Below are positions 52,758 through 64,000 of a DNA stretch of 64,000 bases, one piece after another. The notes below the pieces were generated by a model. It was given only the letters and a program-made list of their open reading frames with translations. It had not been told where the DNA came from and did no database searches. Source of the DNA: Kofleriaceae bacterium (GTDB taxonomy: Bacteria > Myxococcota_A > Polyangia > Haliangiales > Haliangiaceae). The stretch is from the NCBI GenBank assembly GCA_018057825.1, contig JAGPCY010000014.1:124001-188000 (forward strand), read 5' to 3'. Positions within the stretch are counted from its first letter, which is position 1. The number at the start of each line of letters is the position of its first letter. The translations under genes and the position numbers were made by a program.

Positions 52758-54106
52758 CGGCGCCGCGGCGTGGACGCGCGCTGCCGCCGCACGCTGTCGA
52801 ACAGGAGCTGCGACTGCTCGATCACGACCCGGCCGGTGAGCTGACCGGCCAGCGCGCCCAGCGACCCGACGTTGAAGGCGTCGGCGCGGACCGCGTCATA
52901 GCCGCCGGGCACCTTGGCGGTGGTCACCGACTCGACGAAGACGAAGTCCTCGAACGCCGGGTTGAGCGGCGCGCCGTCGCCGGGCAACACCGGCAGGCGG
53001 ACGCTGGCGCCGTCGTGAGGCGCGACGATCCGCCACCGCCAGGTGGTCTTCAGGCTCGAGCGTCCGATCTCGATCTGGGCCATGGTCAGGTCAGGGCTCG
53101 CGCCGTCGGCGGTCTGGGTCCAGCTCACGGTCGAGTTCACCTGATCGAAGCCCGGACTGTCGACGAAGACCGGCAGGAACAGCCCGTTGGCGTCGAGCGT
53201 GTAGGCCGCGGGCGCCGGCGCCTCGAGGATCTGGCTGTAGCTCGGCCCGCCGCTCTCGCGGGTGCCGATGGCGACGCCGATCGCGCCGGTCACCGGCGGC
53301 ACCACCAGGCTGGCGATCGCGGTCTGGCTGACGACGTCGACGGTGTTCTCGACGCTCCACACCCGCCCGCGGTTGGTGTACAGCTCGCGCGTCAGCCGGA
53401 ACACGCCGAGCCCGCCCGGCAGGTTGGTGTAGGTCTGGTCGACCGCCGGCGCGTCGGCGTAGCTGCCGTTCAGCGTCACGGCCACGCCGTCGGCGACCGC
53501 GACGTCGCGGGCCAGGAAGGCGCGGACCGGGCCGCCATCGCCGTTGTCGCTGGAGATCAGGAAGTCGGTGGTGGCGCCGCAGTCGAACAGCGTGACGTCC
53601 AGGGTCACGGTCGAGCCCGGCTCGGTGAACAGCTCGGTGGTGCCGCACGGCGAGGTCGCCAGGTAGTGACCGCGGGTGCCGTTGGCCGGCACGGTCAGCG
53701 CGAAGGACATCGAGGCGCTGGGCGGCGGCACCGTCAGGCGCAGGGTGTCGCCGGGCTTGACCCCGGCGAAGGTGGTGACGGTCGGTCGATCCTGGGGCGC
53801 CTCGCCGCCGAGCACCGCGGTCGCGTAGCCGCCTTCGCCCATCACCGCGCTGGCGACGCCGCTGGTGGTGGCGGTGGCCGAGACCAAGGTGCCGTCGGCG
53901 TTCTGGAAGAACACCGGCACGCCCGACACCGGGGTCCCGCCCGAGGTCACCAGCACGGTCACCATCGGCGGCGGCGGATCCGAGCCCTGGGTGGCGTCGA
54001 TGGTCGAGCTGTCGATGATCGAGGCGTCGACGATCGCCGCCGGGTCGTCGCCGCAGGCGACGAGCGCGGTCAGAGAGGCGCAGGCAAAGGCGAAGGGAAG
54101 GCGCAT
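52754..54106 (-). CDS. Lipoprotein with Ig-like/bacterial-surface beta domains, unknown function
   Basis: 450 aa. ATG at 54106 gives signal FACASLTALVAC (lipobox LVAC), then an Asp/Ser/Thr-rich linker (VDASIIDSSTIDATQGSD). Residues ~45-110 look like a carboxypeptidase-regulatory or Big-like beta domain (VTVLVTSGGTPVSGVPVFFQ). The remainder is beta-rich with no known motif. Its stop overlaps the tgt-fusion start; the coupling seems positional, not functional. Tract D lies directly upstream. Confidence 0.78.
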   Translation of the reverse strand: MRLPFAFACASLTALVACGDDPAAIVDASIIDSSTIDATQGSDPPPPMVTVLVTSGGTPVSGVPVFFQNADGTLVSATATTSGVASAVMGEGGYATAVLGGEAPQDRPTVTTFAGVKPGDTLRLTVPPPSASMSFALTVPANGTRGHYLATSPCGTTELFTEPGSTVTLDVTLFDCGATTDFLISSDNGDGGPVRAFLARDVAVADGVAVTLNGSYADAPAVDQTYTNLPGGLGVFRLTRELYTNRGRVWSVENTVDVVSQTAIASLVVPPVTGAIGVAIGTRESGGPSYSQILEAPAPAAYTLDANGLFLPVFVDSPGFDQVNSTVSWTQTADGASPDLTMAQIEIGRSSLKTTWRWRIVAPHDGASVRLPVLPGDGAPLNPAFEDFVFVESVTTAKVPGGYDAVRADAFNVGSLGALAGQLTGRVVIEQSQLLFDSVRRQRASTPRRR

Positions 54107-54164
54107 CCCGCCATTGTAGGCCCAGCGCGCGGCCATTTCGATCGTCGTGTGCGCGAACCGGAAG

Positions 54165-54298
<134 letters not shown>

Positions 54299-54315
54299 TC
54301 AGGGCGCGGCCGGCG

Positions 54316-54717
54316 TCACACGCTCTTCTTGACGCCGTACATGAGGAGCGCCAGGAAGACCACGATCGGGATCAGGTACGGCACGACGAACAGCCCGCCC
54401 AGCTCGAAGTGCTTCCAGCCGATGAACATCTGACCCGAGGTCACCGCGCCGGCGATCAAGAACGCGCCGATCGCCTCGGGCCAGTCGGTCTCCATCTTGA
54501 GCCCGAGCCAGAAGATCAGCGCGCCGACCGCGAACACGATCAAGCTCAACGCCCACGACGGCAACCCGATGATCGTGCTCACCCCTTCCTTCGCCGCGGT
54601 CGGGTTCGAGTACACCAGGTTCACGATCAGCGCGCCCACGATCAAGAGGCCGAGCATGATCAGGTAGGTCCACATCCGGCCCTTGCCGGTGCCCAGGAAC
54701 TCTTTTTCGGCGGCCAT
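54316..54717 (-). CDS. Small four-helix membrane protein
   Basis: 133 aa with hydrophobic segments at ~17-37 (LIMLGLLIVGALIVNLV), ~52-70 (WALSLIVFAVGALIFWLGL), ~82-97 (AIGAFLIAGAVTSGQMFI) and ~106-126 (VVPYLIPIVVFLALLMYGV). No recognised family. ATG at 54717 is the natural start. Function unknown. Confidence 0.72.
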   Translation of the reverse strand: MAAEKEFLGTGKGRMWTYLIMLGLLIVGALIVNLVYSNPTAAKEGVSTIIGLPSWALSLIVFAVGALIFWLGLKMETDWPEAIGAFLIAGAVTSGQMFIGWKHFELGGLFVVPYLIPIVVFLALLMYGVKKSV

Positions 54718-54797
54718 GCCGCGAGCGTAGTGCCGCGGTGGGCGCGACGCCAGGCCCCGGCCCGCGACCGCGCGCCAGTGCCGCGGGCGTCCGCGGC

Positions 54798-55193
54798 TCA
54801 GCGACCGCGGCCGTCGAAGGACCACCGGCCCGCGCCGCGCGCGGCGATGAACAGGAACACGAAGCAGTACAGCGCGGCGAGCTCGCCGTGGTTGGCGATC
54901 GGCAGCCACTTCCAGTCGGCGAACTCGCCCTTGTGGTGGAACTGGAAGTAGGCCACCGCCATCGTGCCGGAGCTGAGGAGCGCCGCGATACGGGTCCCCA
55001 GGCCGATCGCGATCAGCACGCCGCCGACCAGCTCGATCACGCCGCCGATCCAGATCTGGCTGCCGACGTCCGGGGTCGGCCGGGTGGTCAGCCAGCCGAA
55101 CACCTTCTGCAGGCCGTGAAACATGAACATCGCCCCGGCGATGATGCGCAGGGCGGCGTAGGACGGTTCTTCGAGCTTGGCGAGCAGGCGCAT
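54798..55193 (-). CDS. DoxX family membrane protein
   Basis: 131 aa, four membrane helices. Family features include ALRIIAGAMFMFHGLQKVFG at the N-terminus and IGGVIELVGGVLIAIGLGTR in helix 2. DoxX proteins associate with quinone or redox stress systems in the inner membrane, but the role is not fixed. Separate from the four-helix protein by 80 bases, same strand. Confidence 0.88.
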   Translation of the reverse strand: MRLLAKLEEPSYAALRIIAGAMFMFHGLQKVFGWLTTRPTPDVGSQIWIGGVIELVGGVLIAIGLGTRIAALLSSGTMAVAYFQFHHKGEFADWKWLPIANHGELAALYCFVFLFIAARGAGRWSFDGRGR

Positions 55194-55270
55194 CGCGGCA
55201 GTGGAGCACGCCGCCGCCGCGGCGCACGTCGCGTCGGCTCACCCGCGCGTGGGACGCGCCCGCGCGGCGG

Positions 55271-56137
55271 CTACTGGCAGACGTGGCCGGTGCCCGGGCC
55301 ACACGGCGGCTCGACCCAGTAGGCCCAGAACAGGGCGTTCAGATCACTGGCGCTCGCCGTCGTGGTCCAGCCGTAGGAGTAGAGCGACCGGCCATCGCGG
55401 GCGCGGATCTTCACGTGGTCGTAGTTGAGCGAACCGTCGTTGTTCCGCCCGAAAGCGTCGTAGTGCATGACCGAGTCGAAGTCGTAGCCGGTGGCGTGCC
55501 AGGCCGAGGCGCCGAACACCTGCTCGACAGTGCCATCGACGATCACGTACTGGTCGCGATCGTTGCGGGCGTGCTCGTGATGCAGGCCGAGGATGTGGCC
55601 CCACTCGTGGACGTAGTCGTGGGTGGTGCAGCTCGAGCCGGCGAAGTACATGACCGGCGGCTGGAAGCCCAGCGAGGCGGCGCACACCCACTCGTAGCCC
55701 GGGAAGTAGGCGCCGGTGATCGTGACGTAGTTGGCCTGGGTGGTGCGCGGGTAGAACCGGAAGCCGGCCTGGGTCCACGGGCCGGTCGCCGCCACGACCT
55801 GATCGCGGACGTGCTGCGGCACCGCCGGCTCGAACTGGTAGTAGATGCGCTTGTTCGGCCACAGCGAGTTGGCGATCGCGGCGGTGGCCTCTGGGCGGGT
55901 GGGCTCGGCCGGGATCAAGACGTCGCCGTCGATCAGCAGGTGATCGCCGATCCGGTAGCCGGTGCCGGCGGTGATGCGGCCGTCGGGGAGTTGATGGCGG
56001 TAGGCCTCGCGCGGGAGGTCGGCGAAGGGGCCGGCGTCGTCGGCCTCGGGCGCGCCAGGTTGCTCGGCGCAGCCGGCGAGCGCGAGCGACGTGACGACGG
56101 CGATGGTGCGGAGCAAGTCGCGGGCAGAGTGATGCAT
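55271..56137 (-). CDS. Astacin-like (M12A) metalloprotease lipoprotein
   Basis: 288 aa. Signal with lipobox LAGC (VVTSLALAGC). A propeptide-like ~75 residues is followed by the zinc site HEWGHILGLHHEHARNDRD (HExxHxxGxxH with the astacin E-H-x-R-x-D-R-D continuation) and Met-turn YDFDSVMHYDAFG. Ends GPGTGHVCQ with Cys pair. A secreted, anchored endopeptidase, consistent with a predatory or saprophytic lifestyle. Confidence 0.93.
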   Translation of the reverse strand: MHHSARDLLRTIAVVTSLALAGCAEQPGAPEADDAGPFADLPREAYRHQLPDGRITAGTGYRIGDHLLIDGDVLIPAEPTRPEATAAIANSLWPNKRIYYQFEPAVPQHVRDQVVAATGPWTQAGFRFYPRTTQANYVTITGAYFPGYEWVCAASLGFQPPVMYFAGSSCTTHDYVHEWGHILGLHHEHARNDRDQYVIVDGTVEQVFGASAWHATGYDFDSVMHYDAFGRNNDGSLNYDHVKIRARDGRSLYSYGWTTTASASDLNALFWAYWVEPPCGPGTGHVCQ

Positions 56138-56224
56138 GGCGCGAGCGTCGCGCGCGGCGCCCGGGGATGGCCGCGATCGTGACCACCTGTCACTCACCCG
56201 GGCGGGAGGAGAGATCGCGCCGCG

Positions 56225-57484
56225 TCACCAGCTCGAGCCGGCGCCGCCGCCGCTCGAGCGGCCGCCCGACGACGAGCGCGAGGACGACGACGACGACGAG
56301 CGGGACGACGACGACGACGAGCGGGACGACGACCACGACGAGCCGCGCGACGACGATGACGACGACGGCCGGGATCGCTTCGCGGTGTGGCGGATCGTGG
56401 TCGAGCGGTGGGGGCAATGCGCGCAGGTCTCGGTGATGCGGATCTGGCCGCCGTGGCTGTAGCTGGCCTCGATCAGCGTGAAGCTCGACTCCGAGGCGGT
56501 GCGGTAGTTACACGCCGGACAGGCGTGTTTGCCGGAGAACCACCGCCGGTTGGCGCTGATGCGGCTGTGTTGACAGCCCGGGCACACCAGGACGTCGTAG
56601 TTGACCGAGCGCACGCGCTCCTCGACGATCTGCCCGGGCGTCAGGTGGGCATCGTCGGCGACCTCGTCGAGCAAGAGCATCTGCTGGCCGCACTTGTCGC
56701 AGCGCCGGGCCCGCCGCCACAGCGCGCGACCGCCGAAGAAGCCGCCGACGCCCAGCGCGCCCAGGCCGCCGAGGGCGAGGGCCAGGTCGAGGCCGCCGCG
56801 ACCCTCATCGCCGTCGCCGGTGGGGGGCGCGGTCGCGGGCGGAGCCGAGGACCCCGCGGGCGGCGCGGTCCGCGCGATCGGCGCCGTCGGCGCGCCGGGG
56901 GGCACGACCTGGCCATCGTCGCGGTACTCACCGGGGGCGACCGGCCGGTCGGCTTCGCCGGGCAGGGCCCGCAGGCGCGCCGCCATCCCGTCGACGCCGG
57001 CGCGCAGGCCGCGTCCGAAGGCGCGCTGCTTGAAGGCCGGCACCATGTCCGTGGCCTGGAGCTCGGCGAGCCAGGACGCCGGCAGCGCGGCCTGCAGGCC
57101 GTCGCCGGTCTCGATCTCGACCCGGCGCTGCGCCATGACCAGGAGGACCAGCACGCCGTCGTCGCGGTCGGCCCGACCGAGGCGCCAGTGGTTGAACAGC
57201 GCGGTCGCGAACTGCTTGGCCGTGCCCGGCACCGCGTCGACGGTGACCACGGCGATCTCGGCCCCCGGCCGGGTGCGCTCGGCGGCCAGGGTCCGCTCGA
57301 GGGCGGCAAGGTCGTCGTCGGACAGGACCTCCGCTTGATCGACCACCCAGCGGCTCGGCCGCGGATCGGGCAGGTCGCCGACGCCCTGGACCAGGATCGT
57401 GAACACGCACAAGGTCGCCAGCACGGTCCGACGATGCCACCTCCGCGCGCCGCCGACCAGAGCGCGCGACCGGGGCGTCGCCAC
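56225..57484 (-). CDS. TPM-domain (YgcG-like) membrane protein with zinc-ribbon-like Cys pairs and Ser-rich tail
   Basis: 419 aa. N-terminal membrane helix (VLATLCVFTILVQGV), TPM domain ~35-180 (WVVDQAEVLSDDDLAALERT, HWRLGRADRDDGVLVLLVMA). Second helix ~228-250. A Cys-rich region ~265-345 follows (CDKCGQQM, CPGCQHS, CPACNYR, CAHCPHR), i.e. four CxxC pairs that could bind zinc. The last ~55 residues are Ser/Arg-rich and end GGGAGSSW, as TPM proteins often do. The DNA of that tail is GACGAC-repetitive on the plus strand. GTG start at 57484. Confidence 0.85.
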   Translation of the reverse strand: MATPRSRALVGGARRWHRRTVLATLCVFTILVQGVGDLPDPRPSRWVVDQAEVLSDDDLAALERTLAAERTRPGAEIAVVTVDAVPGTAKQFATALFNHWRLGRADRDDGVLVLLVMAQRRVEIETGDGLQAALPASWLAELQATDMVPAFKQRAFGRGLRAGVDGMAARLRALPGEADRPVAPGEYRDDGQVVPPGAPTAPIARTAPPAGSSAPPATAPPTGDGDEGRGGLDLALALGGLGALGVGGFFGGRALWRRARRCDKCGQQMLLLDEVADDAHLTPGQIVEERVRSVNYDVLVCPGCQHSRISANRRWFSGKHACPACNYRTASESSFTLIEASYSHGGQIRITETCAHCPHRSTTIRHTAKRSRPSSSSSSRGSSWSSSRSSSSSSRSSSSSSSRSSSGGRSSGGGAGSSW

Positions 57485-57589
57485 CCCGGCCCGACGGCGC
57501 CGCCCAGGCGAGGCGGGGCATCGGCACCCCGGCGCCGCCCGTCGATCCGGGCCGGTGGCGACGGCACGGCGCGCGCACTACCCGCGGCC

Positions 57590-58336
57590 ATGCACCTCAC
57601 CGCTGCCGCCGCTTCGATCCCTGGACGTCGCCCCTACAACGAGGACGCGGTGTGTGCGCGCGCGGACCTCGGCCTGTTCGTCGTCGCCGACGGTATGGGC
57701 GGCTACGCTGGTGGCGAGCTGGCCAGCCGCCTGGCCACCGACGCGATCGTCGAGCTGGTCGCGCGCACCGCCGCCGATCGCGACGTGACCTGGCCGTACC
57801 GCGCCGACCCACGTCTCGATCCGGTCGCCAACGAGCTCGCGGTCGCGACCCGCCTGGCCGGCGCGCGCATCGCCGAGCGCCGGGTCGGGCCCCTGGCCCA
57901 GATGGGCTCGACGGTGGTGGCGGCGCGCGTCGATCGTCGGCGCGGCCTGATCGCGATCGCCCACGTCGGCGACAGCCGCTTGTATCGCGCGCGCGCCGGC
58001 CGACTCGAGCCGCTCACGACCGATCACTCGCTGTGGGCCGAGCTGGTGGCGGCCGGCGCGTCGCCGGCCGAGCGCGAGGCCTTCCCGTACCGCCACGTCG
58101 TGACCCGCGCGCTCGGCACCAGCGCCGCCGAGCCGAGCCTGCGCGTCGAGGCGATCGCGCCCGGCGACGTGTTCCTCCTGTGCAGCGACGGCCTGTCCGA
58201 GGTGCTGCCTGACGACGAGGTCCTCGCGCACCTGGCCGTCGAGCCGGCGGTGGCCGCGCCGGCCCTGGTCGAGGCCGCCTACGCCGCCGGCAGCCGCGAC
58301 AACATCTCGGCGGTGGTCGTGTTGGTCGCGCCGTGA
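57590..58336 (+). CDS. PP2C-type Ser/Thr protein phosphatase
   Basis: 248 aa. PPM motifs: PYNEDAV, LFVVADGMGGYAGGELAS, GSTVVAARVD, IAHVGDSRLYR, LLCSDGLSEVLPD and SRDNISAVVVLV, with all metal-binding Asp present. Stand-alone catalytic domain. It faces the FHA-sigma54 activator (18-base convergent gap) and lies next to two Ser/Thr kinases, so it probably counteracts one of them. Confidence 0.95.
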   Translation: MHLTAAAASIPGRRPYNEDAVCARADLGLFVVADGMGGYAGGELASRLATDAIVELVARTAADRDVTWPYRADPRLDPVANELAVATRLAGARIAERRVGPLAQMGSTVVAARVDRRRGLIAIAHVGDSRLYRARAGRLEPLTTDHSLWAELVAAGASPAEREAFPYRHVVTRALGTSAAEPSLRVEAIAPGDVFLLCSDGLSEVLPDDEVLAHLAVEPAVAAPALVEAAYAAGSRDNISAVVVLVAP

Positions 58337-58353
58337 TCGCGCCCGCGCCGGGC

Positions 58354-59706
<1,353 letters not shown>

Positions 59707-59719
59707 GCCCGAGCGTATC

Positions 59720-59761
59720 GCACCGAACGGTCTGAGATGCCTGCTGCGACGCGGCCGTGCG
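59720..59761 (+). repeat. 42-bp dispersed element, copy 2
   Basis: GCACCGAACGG, then ATGCCTGCTGCGACGCGG, then GTGCG; a gap-free match to 12882-12923. It sits between the FHA activator start and tract E. Confidence 0.75.
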
Positions 59762-59762
59762 G

Positions 59763-59872
59763 GACCGAGACCGAGACCGAGGCCGAGACCGAGGCCGAGA
59801 CCGAGACCGAGGCCGAGACCGAGACCGAGACCGAGGCCGAGACCGAGGCCGAGGCCGCGGCCGAGACCGAGG
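59763..59872. repeat. Hexanucleotide tract E, (GAGRCC)n
   Basis: 110 bases of GAGACC and GAGGCC units in the divergent gap between the FHA activator and the kinase. Orientation relative to the 42-bp element is opposite to that of tract A. Confidence 0.95.
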
Positions 59873-59912
59873 TCGACCCGCGAAGGCCCCTGGTGTCCGG
59901 GTACGATCGGCC

Positions 59913-60816
59913 ATGACCAGCGCGCTCGTCGGGCCTGCCGTCGCCACCACCGTCGGGCCGTACCGCCTCGAGCGCCGCCTCGGGCGCGGCGGCATGGCCG
60001 AGGTGTGGTTGGCGCGGGGCTTCGGCGCCGCCGGCTTCGAGCGGTTGGTCGCGCTCAAGCGCCTGGTGCCCGAGCTGGCCGACGAGGCCGCCCTCGAGCA
60101 AGCGCTCATCCACGAGGCCAACCTCGGCGGGCGCCTGGCCCACCGCAACCTGGTGGCGGTGCTCGGCCTCGGCCTCGACGGCGGCCGCTACTACGTCGTC
60201 CTCGAGTACGTCGACGGTGGCGATCTCGATCGCGCGACCCGCGCGCGGCGCCTGCCGCTGGCCCTGGCGCTCTACGTCGGCGAGGAGCTGGCGCTTGGCC
60301 TCGACTACGTCCATCAGGCCCGCGACGAGCGCGGGCTCCCCCTCGGGCTGGTCCACCGCGACGTCAGCCCGAGTAACGTCCTTCTGTCGTCGGCCGGGGA
60401 GGTCAAGCTCGGCGACTTCGGCATCGCCAAGGCCACCGCGCTCGCCGATCGCACCGGCGGGCTGCGCAAGGGCAAGTACGCGTACATGTCGCCCGAGCTC
60501 TTGGCCGGCGCTCCGCTGACCGGCGCCAGCGATCAGTTCGCCCTCGGCGTCACCCTGGTCGAGCTGATCACCGGGACGCGGCCCTTCGACGCCGACACGC
60601 CCCACCAGACCATGGCCAACGTCGCGACCGGACCGCGGCCGGCGCTGGCCGGGGTGCCGCCCGAGGTCGCGGCGCTCTTGACCCGGGCCCTGGCGGTCGA
60701 CCCGGCGGCGCGGTTCCCGTCGATGGCGGCGCTGCGCGTGGCGCTGGCCGAGGCGCGCTGGCGGACCTGCCCGGGGCCAGCGGCCGGCCCGGCCGACCTC
60801 GCGGCCTGGCTTGCGA

Positions 60817-60842
<26 letters not shown>
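59913..60842 (+). CDS. Ser/Thr protein kinase (Hanks-type), cytosolic
   Basis: 309 aa. Gly loop [10 protein letters not shown], Lys in LVALKRL, catalytic [16 protein letters not shown] in LGDFGIAK and SPE for APE. All catalytic residues are present. No membrane helix or sensor domain. A TACGAT at 59901-59906 may be the -10 close to the ATG. Divergent from the FHA activator it may phosphorylate. 3' end overlaps the convergent acyl-CoA dehydrogenase gene by 26 bases. Confidence 0.93.
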
Positions 60843-61962
<1,120 letters not shown>

Positions 61963-62064
61963 GATGCGCGTTCTACCCCGTCGGCGGCCTCGGCGCGAGG
62001 CCGGTTGGCGATCTGGCCACAGCTATCAGGGAGGTCGGAGGGCCGTGGTACGAACGGCGGGTCC

Positions 62065-63927
62065 ATGGCGCGTCCGCCCGATTCGACGATCGACCAGCCG
62101 CCCGATCAGCTCGGCACGCTGGCGGCGCCCGCCCGCGAGATCTCGCGCTACGTGGTGCTCGAGGAGCTCGGCGCCGGGGCCATGGGCGTGGTCTACAAGG
62201 CCCACGATCCCGACCTCGGCCGCCTGGTCGCGATCAAGCTGGTCCACGCCGGCTCGTCGGCGGCGCGCTCGACCCGGCTCCTGCGCGAGGCCCAGGCCAT
62301 CGCCCGGGTCGCCCACCCCAACATCGTCGCGATCTTCGACGTCGGGCTGGTCGAAGACCAGGTCTTCATCGCCATGGAGTTCGTGCTCGGCCAGCGCCTG
62401 CGCGATTGGATGGCGGCCGGGCCGCGATCGTTGCGCGAGACGCTGTCGGTGTTCGCGCAGTGCGCGCGGGGGCTGGCGGCCGCCCACGACGCCGGCCTGG
62501 TCCACCGCGACTTCAAGCCGGAGAACGTGCTCCTCGGGGAGGACGGCCGGGTCCGGGTGGTCGACTTCGGCCTGGTGCGCTGGACCGAGGACGACGACGG
62601 CCCGCCCCTGACCGAGGCCGGGATCCTGGCCCTCGATCAGAGCATCACCCCGGTCGGCGCCGCGGTCGGCACGCCGCGCTACATGTCGCCCGAGCAGATC
62701 CGGGCCCATCCGGTCGGCGCCGCCGCCGATCAGTTCTCGTTCTTCGTGTGTCTGTACGAGGCCGTGACCGGCCAGCGGCCGTTCCTCGGGGACAACATGG
62801 CGGTCTTGATGCGCGCGGTGACCAGCGGCGACATCCGGCCGTTCCCGCCGACCTGCGTCGCGCCGCGCTGGCTCCGGGCCGCGATCGAGCGCGGCCTCGC
62901 GGTCGACCCCGGCGCGCGGTTCCCGTCGATGCACGCGGTCGTCGACGAGCTGACCCGCGATCGCGAGGCGGCGCGCCGGGCCGCCCTCGACGGCTCGGGC
63001 TCGACCGAGCCGATGATCGCGGCGTTCCCGCCGCCCGACGATCTGTTCGTGGCCCGCCGGGTCGAGGACATGCGCAGCCAGCTCGAGCGGGCCTGGCAGT
63101 TGAAGAGCCGCGGCAACCTGGGCGGCGCGCTCAAGATCGTCGTCGAGCTCGGGCCCCAGGTCGACGCCATCGGCTACCGGCCCCTGCGGGCCGCGACCCT
63201 GTACCTGCGCGGCAACCTGCAGTACCGCACCGGCGACGCCACCACCGCGCGCTCGACCTTGCTCGAGGCCGCGCGCGAAGCGGCGCGGGCCGGCGACGAC
63301 TGGCAGGTCGCCAACGTCTGGACCTTCCTCGTCCTGGTGGTCGGGCTCGGGCTGTCGCGGTTCGAGGAGGCCGAGGGCCTGGCCGCCGCCGCCGAGGTCG
63401 CGCTCGAGCGGGTCGGGGAGAACGCGTCCTTGCGCTCGCGCCTGCTCAACAACTGGGGCACCTGCGAGCTGGCCCGGGGCCGCTACGCCGCCGCCGCGGG
63501 TTGCTTCGCGCGCGCGGTCGAGCTCGACACGATCACCCACGGCGCCAACCACGGCTTCGTCGCGATGTCGCTCCTGCACCTGGCCGAGGCCCAGCTCGCC
63601 GAGCGCGACGTGCGCGCGGCCGCCGTCACCCTCGAGCGCGCGGTCCACGTCTGCCAGCCCGACCGGCTGGCGCCGACGCCGACCCGGTTGCGCTGCCTCG
63701 GGCTGGTCGGGCGGCTGCGCCTGGCCGAGGGCGACCCGGCGGCGGCGGTCGGGCCCCTCGAGCGGGCGGTCGCAGGCTGGGAGCGGATGATCGGTCGCGA
63801 GCGCGCGCTGGGCGAGACCCTGCGCGATCTGGCCAATGCCCAGGGGGCGCTCGGCGATCCCCGGGCGGATGAGCTGGCCAACCGCGCCGAGCGGCTGTTG
63901 TCGATCGCGCCGCCGCGGACGGCGTAG
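62065..63927 (+). CDS. Ser/Thr protein kinase with C-terminal TPR region
   Basis: 620 aa. Kinase domain ~27-305 (LGAGAMGVVYKAHD, VAIKLVH, LVHRDFKPENVLL, VVDFGLVRW, PRYMSPEQI), catalytic residues complete. C-terminal ~330-610 is TPR-like (GDATTARSTLLEAAREAARA, GRYAAAAGCFARAVELDTIT, GDPAAAVGPLERAVAGWERM), suggesting a substrate-recruiting scaffold. No membrane helix. The common myxobacterial kinase-TPR architecture. Followed directly by tract F. Confidence 0.94.
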   Translation: MARPPDSTIDQPPDQLGTLAAPAREISRYVVLEELGAGAMGVVYKAHDPDLGRLVAIKLVHAGSSAARSTRLLREAQAIARVAHPNIVAIFDVGLVEDQVFIAMEFVLGQRLRDWMAAGPRSLRETLSVFAQCARGLAAAHDAGLVHRDFKPENVLLGEDGRVRVVDFGLVRWTEDDDGPPLTEAGILALDQSITPVGAAVGTPRYMSPEQIRAHPVGAAADQFSFFVCLYEAVTGQRPFLGDNMAVLMRAVTSGDIRPFPPTCVAPRWLRAAIERGLAVDPGARFPSMHAVVDELTRDREAARRAALDGSGSTEPMIAAFPPPDDLFVARRVEDMRSQLERAWQLKSRGNLGGALKIVVELGPQVDAIGYRPLRAATLYLRGNLQYRTGDATTARSTLLEAAREAARAGDDWQVANVWTFLVLVVGLGLSRFEEAEGLAAAAEVALERVGENASLRSRLLNNWGTCELARGRYAAAAGCFARAVELDTITHGANHGFVAMSLLHLAEAQLAERDVRAAAVTLERAVHVCQPDRLAPTPTRLRCLGLVGRLRLAEGDPAAAVGPLERAVAGWERMIGRERALGETLRDLANAQGALGDPRADELANRAERLLSIAPPRTA

Positions 63928-64000
63928 GAGGAGGCGGAGGCGGAGACCGAGGCGGAGAGCGAGACCGAGGCGGAGGCCGAGACCGAGACCGAGTCCGAGA
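63927..64000. repeat. Hexanucleotide tract F, GAG[G/A]CGG/CCGAG-type (truncated by window)
   Basis: Starts immediately after the kinase-TPR stop as GGAGGCGGAG units and turns into GAGACCGAGTCC units; continues to the window edge. Confidence 0.9.

Noticed and set aside
56225-56390. GACGAC-rich stretch as a further dispersed tract
   Set aside because: It lies inside the TPM gene and encodes its Ser/Arg-rich tail, a feature common in that family; unit differs from CCGAGN.

Overview
The window is strongly GC-rich, densely coded DNA with the gene content of a Myxococcota-type predator/soil bacterium. The signs are eukaryote-like Ser/Thr kinases, a PP2C phosphatase, an FHA-sigma54 activator, receiver proteins with DUF4388/PATAN-like tails, Roadblock proteins, many short lipoproteins with LxxC boxes, TPR/Sel1 proteins and an FG-GAP propeller. 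The lineage call is inference from gene content; no rRNA or other marker is present. About 50 protein genes are supported. No tRNA, rRNA, CRISPR array, insertion sequence or phage was recognised.

Layout. 1-3.9 kb: partial cardiolipin-synthase-like PLD, GreB, MltA-type lytic transglycosylase, hexapeptide acyltransferase. 3.9-6.3 kb: a compact RiPP/bacteriocin-like locus with two related double-glycine-leader, glycine-zipper peptides, a small membrane protein and a radical SAM enzyme whose extra Cys-rich region precedes the SAM core. 6.4-12.9 kb: lipoprotein hydrolase, di-haem peroxidase, outer-membrane-type protein, SDR, CNNM/CorC-type CBS protein, SPFH-like protein. 13.2-20.4 kb: a four-gene operon of unrecognised proteins (1063 and 643 aa, then two tandem lipoproteins whose C-terminal halves have been homogenised). 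20.9-29 kb: TPR protein, beta-propeller lipoprotein, a PaiB-like/GNAT fusion divergent from a MocR regulator across a perfect 15-bp inverted repeat, and an ECF sigma/anti-sigma/acidic exported protein operon. 29.4-42.4 kb: a third GG-leader peptide, family B DNA polymerase, YifB/ComM, FG-GAP protein, GMC oxidoreductase with its partner, Cys-rich Sel1 protein, prolyl oligopeptidase. 42.4-50.7 kb: a NarL-type regulator facing a seven-gene minus-strand sensory operon (Roadblock, ODP-type di-iron protein, HD-GYP/PAS/histidine kinase, receiver, ParA-like ATPase, Roadblock, receiver). 50.7-57.5 kb: a Tgt-MnmC-like fusion, lipoprotein, membrane proteins, astacin-like protease, TPM protein. 57.6-64 kb: PP2C, FHA-sigma54 activator, two Ser/Thr kinases, an acyl-CoA dehydrogenase.

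The most unusual structural signal is a family of hexanucleotide tracts, (CCGAGN)n or its complement, in six separate intergenic gaps (12.99, 29.10, 35.12, 54.17, 59.76 and 63.93 kb). Two of them carry the same adjacent ~42-bp element. One is bracketed by an 11-bp direct repeat and one has an 84-bp higher-order repeat. The strongest candidates for undescribed biology are the peptide/radical SAM locus, the 13-20 kb unknown operon, the sensory operon at 43-50.6 kb, and these dispersed tracts.
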